A stretch of 6,600 nt of DNA from Chitinophagales bacterium (GCA_013297575.1 JAAFHO010000330.1:1-6600); one strand, 5' to 3'; positions 1-6,346 are shown, numbered from the stretch's first letter. The notes: generated from the letters alone by a model not told the origin. Numbers and translations are program-made.

Positions 1-3000
1 TGTTTCAGGATAAATATAAGCATCTGCCGATTTAATAATATCAACACCACCGATCTTGAGCAGGTTGGTTTTCATATCGTACAACGCCGTTTTACCCGAA
101 AATTTCAGACTGTCGCGGTTGGGATCAATGGAGATAAACACACCCGGCTTGTTGAGATCCGATTTGAACTGAATGGTTTGCTCCTTCATGTCCCAGTCAA
201 ATTCGTTCATCGAGGTGATATATTGGTCCAAAGGCAATGTCGTATTGGCGTTGGCTGTATTGGCCTTAAAATGACCCGCTTGTTTGTCAAAATCCAATTC
301 GCCGTCCACATTTTTAGAGTCAAAAGCAATACCCGAACCGCTCAAAGCCTTAATTTGAAGATCAGCAGTATCCGACGAAGCCTGAAACGGGCCATAAGAA
401 ATGATCCGTGAAGATAAACGGCCTTGTGTCCATTCAAATACACCGCGGCCTTTCAAACCCGAAGGCGTAAGGATCAATACCCCTTTGTGGGCGTACCCAT
501 CTTCTTTGAATAGGCTAAAGTCCTTGGCTTTACTTTCTACATACATGGAATCTTTAAACGGCAACCAGTTTACTTTTACGTCTTGGCCGCTGGCCTGTGG
601 TACTTTTACTGCGCCGTTGCGGTCTTCTTCCATAAAGAATTTGCGGGCAGTACCCGTCATTTGTTTGGGTTTAAAAATCAAATCCTCCGATTCGATATCC
701 GCAGTAAGGTATTGCACCGTACCCTTGCCCAAAAATCCTTTATTACTCAGATCGACAGTACCCGTAAAACTACCTTTTTTCTCGTAAGTGGTATAACCTG
801 TTTGTGGCGTTCGATGGATAAAACCAAATGATTTATCCTCCGGACGCACAATAATAGTCTCTTTAAATGGCGGGAAAATAGTTGCCGGACGCATTTCGCC
901 CTTAAATTTCAAATCTTCGGCTTCATAATTATCCAAGGCATTGAACGAAAAAGGATCCAATTTGAAAAAGAACGAATCGCGGCGGTAAGCGTTGTTTTGG
1001 GTCTCCGGACGCTGGTAATACACATAAGAATTCTTTTTCGACTGCATAGATGGGAACATATCCAAATCCTCTTTACCCGATTTGTTATTGGGCGCATCTA
1101 CGAGCAATACCCCAGAAACGTACTCAATAGTAGAGTTCATGGCACCTGCTTTTTTGAGGCCTAGATTGGGGTCTTTTTCGCCAACAGGCAAATAAAAATC
1201 GAGGTTTTTTACCGAGTCAAAAGTAATGTCAAATTTGTCATAATTAAAATCCATATCCCTCCCTTCAAAGAGGGCATAACCCGCAAAAAGGCGACCTGAA
1301 AGTTTCATGTCGCGGTTTTTTAGCAACGTTAATTCGTTGTCTTTAGGTATAACAGCCACGTGTTGCCGGTTGCTCAATTCCAGGTTTTTTACGGCTTTGA
1401 TACTCGTTTCCTTCGTTTTTAGGTTAAGACTGGCGTTCGATTCGTTGGTTGTAGATTTTATTTTAATAGCATCGTAGTCGGTTTTTCCGGCACTTGCCAA
1501 AGCATAGTGGATCAATTTATCGCGCAGCACAATTTTGTGTTGGTCAAAAAAGTAATTGATAAATCCCTCTGCCACCATTTGCGCCAAAAGCGTTTGGATA
1601 TTGGCATTGTTCCATTTGGGATTAATTTCTTGAGCGTATTCATTATCCGTCACTACATATAGATCATTGCTATCCTTACCAAGACGAGTGGCCAAAATAT
1701 ACAACGACGAAATTGGGTTTTTCTCCGCAATATTTTGGATACGGATCATTGTTGCTGGTTCATACAGTTTGCTACTTTCAAATGCAACGGTTTGAGGAAC
1801 GCCTTTTCGACCTACTATTTGCGCCCCAATCTCCACCGAATCGGCATTGTAGTAGTACGCAATACGCTCGGCATCGAGGTTCATATTGTAAAAAGTGGAA
1901 TAAAAAGGGTTTTTTTGCGAACCTTTTAGTCCCCTTTCCAAGGACAAGTACTGTTTTTTTAAGTCCAAGCGCATCACCGCACCGGGGTGTGAAATTTCGG
2001 AACCATCGCCCATTTTCATGCGTGCATCTACACCTTCTGAGACGATACTGGTTTCTCTGCGAATGACAAAAATATCGGCTTTGCCATCAAAAATCTGTTC
2101 TCTTTTTTTATTATAAACGATCAATTGTGCAGGTTGTCCGGGCGCGCCTTGGCCATAGATGGAATTGCCCCAAAGCCTAAAACCGCCAGTATATTCTACA
2201 CCTTCACCCAATTTATTGATCTTCAAAGTGCGTTCAAAGGATTCAAAGCGCGGATAAGAAGAAGAACTATCGCGGTTAGTGATTTCAATATTGTTTTGCA
2301 GACTGCCCAAAATTGGCCGAGAGAAATACAACGGATAATAAAGCGTCACCGTGTCGCATTTAAAAAGGGGTTTAACGACCTCTACATCATAACTATTCAA
2401 GGCTGCATAAACAGTGGAATCCAAACGAGCCTGTTGCCAAGTGATTTTTCCGCCACGACCTTTAAATCGGCCAGTAAATGGATAAAAAATACCCGAAGTA
2501 TTGTAAATTGTCGTTGAATCGGTTTTACGAATACCCGTTAAGTTGATGTTTTTGCAAATCAACGTTGCCTGTCCACTAGAATCAATAAATCCAAAATCCC
2601 ATTTTCCGCCTCGAACGACCCAGGTTACTGCCCCTTGTTCGCCTGTTTTGATGGCACTATTGCCCAATAGATCGGCTGAAAATTCCAAAAACTGGCCCGC
2701 AGATTTTACTTTACCACCTACCGTAGCCTTAAATGTTTTTTCGGCAACAGTCTGCCAACGCCCAAATACAGTCGTATCCAAATTCATTTTTGCGCCAGAA
2801 GCAGCATTGATATAGTCTTTAAAATAAGGAAATGCGCCCAGTTTCAACTCGCGCATACGGTTACACAAGGCAATAATTCGCTGCATATCTGTTTCTGGAA
2901 TCAGCGCGGTTTTATGTGCTTTTTTAAAAACAGAGTACGCTTCGGCCATATCGGGCCGCTTAGATGCATTCATAAAGGCATCCAGTTGATCCATAAATTC

Positions 3001-3096
3001 GCCGGAATTAGTAGCAAATTTGGTATCTTGTGCCTGTACATGGTTAAAAGAAAGGATAATAAGGGGTAATAAAAAGGCGGTAATAATATGTCGCAT
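1..3096 (-). CDS. Very large secreted protein of unknown function (N-terminal 1,032 residues; 3' end outside window)
   Basis: The minus frame is open without a stop from the ATG at 3096 to position 1, giving 1,032 codons, and it continues past the left edge. Residues 1-22 form a signal peptide: a short basic start (MRH), a hydrophobic core and a cleavage site after VQA before Gln23. The rest is mostly short alternating hydrophobic strands with many Asp, Lys, Gly and aromatic residues, so it is probably beta-rich and lies in the periplasm or on the cell surface. Residues ~465-545 are different, helical and winged-helix-like. Related Gly-rich beta motifs recur near 207-226, 776-803 and 872-896. 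No catalytic motif, lipobox or sorting domain is visible. It resembles a family of roughly 1,500-residue hypothetical proteins that I recall from Bacteroidota; that match is from memory. It sits 51 bp downstream of the DUF6794-like gene and probably shares its transcript. The coding call is very secure; the function is unknown. Confidence 0.93.
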   Translation of the reverse strand, partial: MRHIITAFLLPLIILSFNHVQAQDTKFATNSGEFMDQLDAFMNASKRPDMAEAYSVFKKAHKTALIPETDMQRIIALCNRMRELKLGAFPYFKDYINAASGAKMNLDTTVFGRWQTVAEKTFKATVGGKVKSAGQFLEFSADLLGNSAIKTGEQGAVTWVVRGGKWDFGFIDSSGQATLICKNINLTGIRKTDSTTIYNTSGIFYPFTGRFKGRGGKITWQQARLDSTVYAALNSYDVEVVKPLFKCDTVTLYYPLYFSRPILGSLQNNIEITNRDSSSSYPRFESFERTLKINKLGEGVEYTGGFRLWGNSIYGQGAPGQPAQLIVYNKKREQIFDGKADIFVIRRETSIVSEGVDARMKMGDGSEISHPGAVMRLDLKKQYLSLERGLKGSQKNPFYSTFYNMNLDAERIAYYYNADSVEIGAQIVGRKGVPQTVAFESSKLYEPATMIRIQNIAEKNPISSLYILATRLGKDSNDLYVVTDNEYAQEINPKWNNANIQTLLAQMVAEGFINYFFDQHKIVLRDKLIHYALASAGKTDYDAIKIKSTTNESNASLNLKTKETSIKAVKNLELSNRQHVAVIPKDNELTLLKNRDMKLSGRLFAGYALFEGRDMDFNYDKFDITFDSVKNLDFYLPVGEKDPNLGLKKAGAMNSTIEYVSGVLLVDAPNNKSGKEDLDMFPSMQSKKNSYVYYQRPETQNNAYRRDSFFFKLDPFSFNALDNYEAEDLKFKGEMRPATIFPPFKETIIVRPEDKSFGFIHRTPQTGYTTYEKKGSFTGTVDLSNKGFLGKGTVQYLTADIESEDLIFKPKQMTGTARKFFMEEDRNGAVKVPQASGQDVKVNWLPFKDSMYVESKAKDFSLFKEDGYAHKGVLILTPSGLKGRGVFEWTQGRLSSRIISYGPFQASSDTADLQIKALSGSGIAFDSKNVDGELDFDKQAGHFKANTANANTTLPLDQYITSMNEFDWDMKEQTIQFKSDLNKPGVFISIDPNRDSLKFSGKTALYDMKTNLLKIGGVDIIKSADAYIYPET

Positions 3097-3147
3097 ATTA
3101 AATAATTTTTTTCGATGGATGGTTAAAACGCTGATCCTTTTAAACGA

Positions 3148-3702
3148 TCAATCCTTGTTTTTTTTCTTCACTTCTTCTTTAATCACTTTACCCTCTTTTT
3201 TTTCTTCAATAAACGCTTTTTTACGCGTTTCTCGGTACGATTTGGCCAATTCGCGCAACTCAACGGGTTTGCCATGTAAGTGGCGGTGATAGGCAATGAG
3301 CATAAAATCGGCCATATCATCCGGATAGGTAACGCCTGCACTACGCAAATAATGCGAAAACCGCGAACCTTCATAAAAACACCAATTATTGAGCATCCAA
3401 CGGCCAAGGCGGTCGTGCAAAAGCATGCAAACCGTATCTTCTGGAATGGTTTTTATTTTTTCGCGCGATTCTGCCGAAATGTTTTTGTCTAATTGTACAA
3501 AGGCATCGTCCAAATTTTTGGGGATATAAACCCCATGCAATCTATCTTTGGTGATGTTTTCGTTGTACCGCTTTTGGTATTCTTCTTCAGTATTGGCAGG
3601 GCCTTCCGGTTTGGTATCCGGTTGTGCCATAAGAGAAGGGTAGGGGAGGGAGAGTACTACAAAAAGTACAAACAAGTGGTTGATAACCAATTTTTTACGC
3701 AT
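3148..3702 (-). CDS. Secreted DUF6794-like domain protein (184 aa)
   Basis: I chose the ATG at 3702 because it is followed at once by a signal peptide: MRKK, a hydrophobic stretch rich in Leu/Val/Phe, and cleavage after SLMA at Ala26. The frame stays open to an ATG at 3828, but that would bury the signal peptide behind 42 residues and overlap the divergent gene. Mature residues ~59-145 look like DUF6794: an IPKNLDDAF opening, an Asp/Lys-rich helix, LGRWMLNNW (99-107), GSRFSHYL (112-119), then YPDDMADFML (126-135) before a last helix. The YPDDM motif and the Trp-rich segment are the family marks I recognise. The C-terminus (~156-184) is a highly charged Lys/Glu tail ending KKKNKD. The domain has no known activity. 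The gene precedes the giant secreted protein in the same direction, so the two may work together. DUF6794 is assigned from recalled motif pattern, not from a search. Confidence 0.9.
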   Translation of the reverse strand: MRKKLVINHLFVLFVVLSLPYPSLMAQPDTKPEGPANTEEEYQKRYNENITKDRLHGVYIPKNLDDAFVQLDKNISAESREKIKTIPEDTVCMLLHDRLGRWMLNNWCFYEGSRFSHYLRSAGVTYPDDMADFMLIAYHRHLHGKPVELRELAKSYRETRKKAFIEEKKEGKVIKEEVKKKNKD

Positions 3703-3721
3703 CTTACTATTTAGTACGGAA

Positions 3722-3985
3722 ATGAATATACCTAAATTATCTTTGTTAGAAATATTTCTGATTGAAATATTGGTTTGGATGGGGTTATGGTTAGCCAGTG
3801 AGAATTTGGCCACACTATTAACGTTCATTTTGACACCTATCGTATTTGCGGTGCTGGTAATTGCACGAATTTCGGAATTTATTGAGCGGTCAAAGGTGCC
3901 ACGGTTTTATTTTGGGGTGATGCTAATTTCGACGATCGCACCCGTTTTGGCCGCATTGGTATTTTGGTTATTGTCCACAACGTAG
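3722..3985 (+). CDS. Small three-helix membrane protein, conserved hypothetical (87 aa)
   Basis: The protein begins MNIPKLSLLE and has three hydrophobic segments: about residues 8-25 (with Glu10 and Glu15 inside or at its edge), 29-48, and 63-84. Segments two and three are joined by a charged loop, ARISEFIERSKVPRF (48-62), which by the positive-inside rule should be cytoplasmic. No enzyme motif is seen. The ERSKVPR loop and overall layout match small hypothetical membrane proteins I recall from Bacteroidota, so I think it is real despite its size. The frame is open back to an ATG at 3680, but the 3722 start gives the usual short N-terminus and avoids overlapping the divergent signal-peptide gene. 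Its start is only 19 bp from that gene's start. The stop codon TAG lies inside the first copy of the palindromic repeat, so the repeat supplies the last codon and the stop. The function is unknown. Confidence 0.8.
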   Translation: MNIPKLSLLEIFLIEILVWMGLWLASENLATLLTFILTPIVFAVLVIARISEFIERSKVPRFYFGVMLISTIAPVLAALVFWLLSTT

Positions 3986-4006
3986 AGACGTTGCACTGCA
4001 ACGTCT
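3982..4006. repeat. Palindromic repeat, copy 1
   Basis: A perfect inverted repeat with 10-bp arms, AGACGTTGCA (3986-3995) and TGCAACGTCT (3997-4006), separated by one C. Including the flanking left bases it reads GTAG before the arm, but the matching CTAC on the right is missing (AAAA instead), so this copy is truncated relative to copy 2. The 26 bases at 3981-4006 are identical to 4115-4140. It overlaps the TAG stop of the small membrane protein gene. It could form a hairpin in the 3' end of that transcript but has no T-run after it. Confidence 0.9.
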
Positions 4007-4084
4007 AAAATCACAACGGGCAAAAAAACGAAAAAATCACAACGGATAAAAAACGGAAAAAATCAAAAACGGATAAAAAACACC
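4007..4084. repeat. Three degenerate 26-bp tandem repeats, A-rich
   Basis: Three adjacent units at 4007-4032, 4033-4058 and 4059-4084 share the pattern AAAATCACAACGGATAAAAA, followed by ACGGAA or a variant of it. Unit 1 differs in the GGGC for GGAT region, and unit 3 has a one-base shift and a changed end. There is no spacer between units. The array lies exactly between the two palindrome copies. It is non-coding as far as I can see; the strong A bias on the plus strand may reflect slippage. Confidence 0.75.
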
Positions 4085-4115
4085 GATAAATCGCAATATT
4101 GGGACAACGCCGCAC

Positions 4116-4144
4116 GTAGAGACGTTGCACTGCAACGTCTCTAC
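4116..4144. repeat. Palindromic repeat, copy 2 (full length)
   Basis: A perfect 29-bp palindrome: arm GTAGAGACGTTGCA (4116-4129), a central C (4130), and arm TGCAACGTCTCTAC (4131-4144). It is followed by GCAACGTCGCAACGCG (4146-4161), which repeats parts of the right arm. Palindromes of this GTAGAGACG type are, to my knowledge, frequent dispersed repeats in Bacteroidota and some cyanobacteria; that is recall, not a search result. No transposase is nearby. Confidence 0.92.
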
Positions 4145-4173
4145 CGCAACGTCGCAACGCGATTAACCCCATA

Positions 4174-4215
4174 TAAAAAAACAAGGGCCACCTCGAACAA
4201 ACGAGGCGGCCCTTG
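4174..4215 (-). terminator. Rho-independent terminator of the coiled-coil membrane protein gene
   Basis: Read on the minus strand, 4215-4202 (CAAGGGCCGCCTCG) pairs with 4195-4182 (CGAGGTGGCCCTTG) across a six-base loop, and a run of seven T follows at 4181-4175. The single non-Watson-Crick position (4207 with 4190) is a G-U pair in minus-strand RNA but an A-C mismatch in plus-strand RNA. The plus side also lacks a T-run. The signal is therefore one-way and ends the transcript of the gene whose stop codon is 26 bp upstream. Confidence 0.93.
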
Positions 4216-4240
4216 CAATAATAACCTATTGAAAATCAGA

Positions 4241-5278
4241 TTAGAAAATGCCTTTCTTCAAGTTGAATGTAGATTGACCAACAAGGTAACCTTTGTTATA
4301 CACCTTTACTTGGTATTGGCCAGCGATCCATTTTTCGCCAGGCAACCAAGAAGCGCAAACATTGGCTTCGTTATTTTGGTAATTAGTCGTTGCTGTAGTA
4401 GTAAAACGGAAATCAGAAGATGCTTTTTTATCAGCAGCAACACCGGAACCAAGCGCATCATTGAGTAGTGGCGTACCTTTTGGATCAACCACGATCACAT
4501 GGAATGTTTCTTCACCTGCTTCGGTTACTTCATTAGCCTCCGTAGTAAAGCAAATATTTACTTTATCTACTTTTTTCGCTTTAGTGTTTGCTTTTTCTTT
4601 ACCGCTAGAACTGACAGCGAGCGTTTTGATATCAAATTTAGTAATATCAATCGCAGATCCGCGATCTACTTTTTTGCTTAACACTGTTTTTTCGCTTTCC
4701 AATTGCGTTTTAGCAGAAATCAACTCCGCTTTTGCTTGTGTTGTAGCCTGCAATTCGCCTTGTGTTTGCGCCAAATTAGTGGATAATTGCTCCTTTTCCG
4801 TCGTTAACTTAGAGTTGTTTTCGGTAAGGATACCCACCTGTGCTTTAAGGTTGTCAATTTCAGCAAGGTATTCTTTTTGTTTTGCTTGCATATTGCTCAA
4901 CGAAGAACGGTAGTCTTTTTTGTCGCGGATCAACTGGTCAATTTGGCCTTTTTGAGCCGTCAACTGATTCACTTGTTCGTTGATTTTAGCATCTAATTCA
5001 GCGTTGATACCTTTTTGTTGCTCCAATTCAGCTACTGCGGTATTGTACTTGCTTTCTACATCGGCAAGTGCCGTTTTTTGTTGCTCAAAATTCATTTCGA
5101 GGCTTTCCAACTCTTGGCCAGTTTTGTATTTGCCTACAGCGAGCCAAATAGTAGTACCCAAAAGCAATGCGATAGCGATACCTGCAATCGTTAACAGACG
5201 TTTTTGACCGTCGTTGTTGTTGTTGCCGCTGCCATAAGGTGCGGGCGTAGTCGGTTGATTAAAATTTGTTGTGCTCAT
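4241..5278 (-). CDS. Membrane-anchored coiled-coil protein with C-terminal beta domain (345 aa)
   Basis: The protein starts with a short polar Asn/Pro/Gly-rich tail (1-26). One membrane segment at ~28-48 (LLTIAGIAIALLLG...) follows a Lys-Arg pair, suggesting the N-terminus is cytoplasmic and the bulk periplasmic. Residues ~54-205 form a long Gln/Glu/Lys/Leu-rich coiled coil. After DRGSAIDITKFDI (205-217) comes a compact beta-type domain to the end, with AKKVDKVNICF (234-244), VIVVDPKG (261-268), and a closing GQYQVKVYNKGYLVG (320-334). Two cysteines, 243 and 308, lie in similar strand contexts and could form a disulfide. The layout matches a Bacteroidota family of hypothetical proteins I recall; a scaffold or spacer role in the envelope is inference only. 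Tropomyosin- or SMC-type names from automated annotation would reflect only the coiled coil. The gene stands alone with its own terminator and is divergent from the exonuclease gene. Confidence 0.93.
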   Translation of the reverse strand: MSTTNFNQPTTPAPYGSGNNNNDGQKRLLTIAGIAIALLLGTTIWLAVGKYKTGQELESLEMNFEQQKTALADVESKYNTAVAELEQQKGINAELDAKINEQVNQLTAQKGQIDQLIRDKKDYRSSLSNMQAKQKEYLAEIDNLKAQVGILTENNSKLTTEKEQLSTNLAQTQGELQATTQAKAELISAKTQLESEKTVLSKKVDRGSAIDITKFDIKTLAVSSSGKEKANTKAKKVDKVNICFTTEANEVTEAGEETFHVIVVDPKGTPLLNDALGSGVAADKKASSDFRFTTTATTNYQNNEANVCASWLPGEKWIAGQYQVKVYNKGYLVGQSTFNLKKGIF

Positions 5279-5292
5279 ACTAAGTGTGTGAA

Positions 5293-5351
5293 AAAAAGGT
5301 TTAACTTTTTAAATGAAATGTCTATGTTTATTGCATAGGCGAAACCTTTTT
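5293..5351 (-). promoter_or_regulatory. Possible structured leader with alternative hairpins before the coiled-coil gene
   Basis: AAAAAGGTTT (5293-5302) is the exact reverse complement of AAACCTTTTT (5342-5351), enclosing 39 bases. The enclosed part holds CTATG (5322-5326) and CATAG (5334-5338) around a seven-base loop. The first six bases of the left arm (AAAAAG, 5293-5298) can instead pair with CTTTTT (5305-5310), giving a mutually exclusive small hairpin. On the minus strand the last arm ends in seven T only 12 bases before the ATG, which resembles an attenuator. AT-rich sequence makes chance pairing likely, and the transcript start is unknown. Confidence 0.35.
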
Positions 5352-5530
5352 CAGAACAGGCGGAGTGTTGGTTGTGTGATGAATGGCTTTCTGACGTATG
5401 CCGTTGAAAAAGTAGCGAATAAACCCCCTACTATTATATTTTATTGTACGTGAAATGTAAAAAAATTTCATTTGCATTCGTAAGTGCTTGATTTACAATG
5501 TTAATGAATTACAAATAAAAATGAAAATTT

Positions 5531-5540
5531 TTTACGTAAA
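5531..5540. promoter_or_regulatory. Palindrome TTTACGTAAA, possible operator
   Basis: A perfect ten-base palindrome located about where the -33 element of the exonuclease promoter would lie (16 bases before its -7 box) and next to the opposing minus-strand -7 candidate. The position is suited to repression of either promoter. A palindrome of this length in AT-rich DNA can arise by chance. Confidence 0.3.
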
Positions 5541-5541
5541 C

Positions 5542-5549
5542 CAAACTTA
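5542..5549 (-). promoter_or_regulatory. Candidate -7 element for the coiled-coil gene
   Basis: Minus-strand sequence TAAGTTTG fits the Bacteroidota consensus TAnnTTTG. It is the only full match on this strand in the intergenic region. Its distance to the start codon would give a leader of roughly 255 bases, and the -33 side is poor (ATTG at a 17-base spacing), so it is a weak call. Confidence 0.35.
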
Positions 5550-5555
5550 TCGCCC

Positions 5556-5563
5556 TACTTTTG
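5556..5563 (+). promoter_or_regulatory. Bacteroidota-type -7 promoter element for the exonuclease gene
   Basis: TACTTTTG matches TAnnTTTG exactly and is followed by CCCCAATAAAA, a typical initiation context. It lies 21 bases before the ATG, so the 5' leader would be short, around 15 bases. The -33 region (TTTA near 5531) is only a partial match to TTTG. Confidence 0.65.
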
Positions 5564-5584
5564 CCCCAATAAAATTTTTGAACC

Positions 5585-6346
5585 ATGTCATTATTCGATC
5601 ATTACGACCAATATAGTGTTTTATTTCTTGATATAGAAACCGTTCCGGCGGTTGCCACCTTTGATGAATTAGACGAAGAACTGCAAGAACTGTGGGGGCT
5701 TAAATGCCGACAACTGCTCCGCCTTGGTGCCGAGGAGGAAATTGAATACGATACGATGGGTGAGTTGTACGAAACCCGTGCGGGCATCTATGCTGAATTT
5801 GGTAAGATCATTTGTATTTCGGTGGGCTATATGACCCGCCAGCCAGAATCCTCTGAGCCAATTATGCGCCTTAAATCTTTTTATAACCATGTAGAGGCCA
5901 GTTTACTCGAAGATTTTAGCGAAGTACTCAACAAACATTTCAACAATCCCGATCGTTTTGCGATCTGTGGCCATAATATCAAGGAGTTTGATATACCTTA
6001 TATATGCAGACGGTTGCTCCTCAATCAAATGCCATTGCCCCGTATGGTCGATATTGCTGGCAAAAAACCTTGGGAAACCAAACATTTGCTGGACACCTTG
6101 GAACTTTGGAAATTTGGCGACAACAAAAACTACACGTCTTTGCGCTTGTTGACCGCTATTTTTGGTATTCCGTCTCCCAAAGATGATATTTCCGGTTCCG
6201 ATGTGGCTCGCGTTTATTGGGAAGACCGCGATTTGGAACGGATCGCTTCCTATTGCGAAAAAGACGTATTAGCCACGGCACAATTGTACCTCAAACTGAA
6301 ACGCTTACCTTTAATAAAAGGAGAACAAGTGGTGATTGTGCGGTAA
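5585..6346 (+). CDS. Stand-alone 3'-5' exonuclease, PolB-like DEDDy family (253 aa)
   Basis: All the metal-binding motifs of a DEDDy exonuclease are present in order: ExoI FLDIET (Asp16, Glu18), ExoII GHNIKEFDIPYI (Asp136), and ExoIII YCEKD (Tyr223, Asp227). The Y-x-x-x-D form of ExoIII marks the DEDDy rather than the DEDDh branch. Further conserved-looking parts are FGKIICISVGY (72-82), KHLLDTLELWKFG (166-178) and the GSDVARVYW stretch (204-212). There is no polymerase domain, so this is a free proofreading-type nuclease, matching the predicted PolB-like exonuclease family (DNA_pol_B_exo2 type) that removes nucleotides from DNA or RNA 3' ends. It should be cytoplasmic: no signal peptide or membrane segment. 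The ATG at 5585 has no Shine-Dalgarno but fits the promoter just upstream. The real substrate and partner are unknown; no replication or repair gene is beside it in the window. Confidence 0.95.
   Translation: MSLFDHYDQYSVLFLDIETVPAVATFDELDEELQELWGLKCRQLLRLGAEEEIEYDTMGELYETRAGIYAEFGKIICISVGYMTRQPESSEPIMRLKSFYNHVEASLLEDFSEVLNKHFNNPDRFAICGHNIKEFDIPYICRRLLLNQMPLPRMVDIAGKKPWETKHLLDTLELWKFGDNKNYTSLRLLTAIFGIPSPKDDISGSDVARVYWEDRDLERIASYCEKDVLATAQLYLKLKRLPLIKGEQVVIVR

Larger units (their letters stand above)
5279..5584. other. Divergent intergenic region between the coiled-coil and exonuclease genes
   Basis: This 306-bp stretch has no convincing coding frame and is strongly AT-rich in its right half. 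It must hold the promoters for both flanking genes. I see the possible leader structure at 5293-5351, a TGAAAT...ATTTCA inverted repeat at 5451-5470 with an eight-base centre, a perfect ten-base palindrome TTTACGTAAA at 5531-5540, and two TAnnTTTG-like elements in opposite directions at 5542-5549 and 5556-5563. Confidence 0.8.

Noticed and set aside
909..1097. Minus-strand 62-codon frame
   Set aside because: It is an out-of-frame shadow on the same strand as the giant secreted protein.
178..2815. Several plus-strand open frames (for example 178-411, 401-787, 1713-2066, 2125-2517, 2543-2815)
   Set aside because: They lie antisense to the uninterrupted 1,032-codon minus frame, which has a signal peptide and consistent protein-like composition. 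Their translations are rich in Ser/Arg/Cys without domain character.
3680..3721. N-terminal extension of the small membrane protein to an ATG at 3680
   Set aside because: It would overlap the signal-peptide codons of the divergent gene and adds residues unlike the short N-terminus I recall for such proteins.
3703..3828. N-terminal extension of the DUF6794-like protein to an ATG at 3828
   Set aside because: It would put 42 residues before a clear signal peptide and overlap the divergent membrane protein gene.
4007..4084. CRISPR array
   Set aside because: The 26-bp units are directly adjacent without spacers, are degenerate, number only three, and have no cas gene nearby.
4461..4913. 150-codon plus-strand frame
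   Set aside because: It is antisense to the coiled-coil gene. Its Ser/Leu/Cys/Ala-rich translation is the mirror of Glu/Lys/Gln/Ala heptads, not a real membrane protein.
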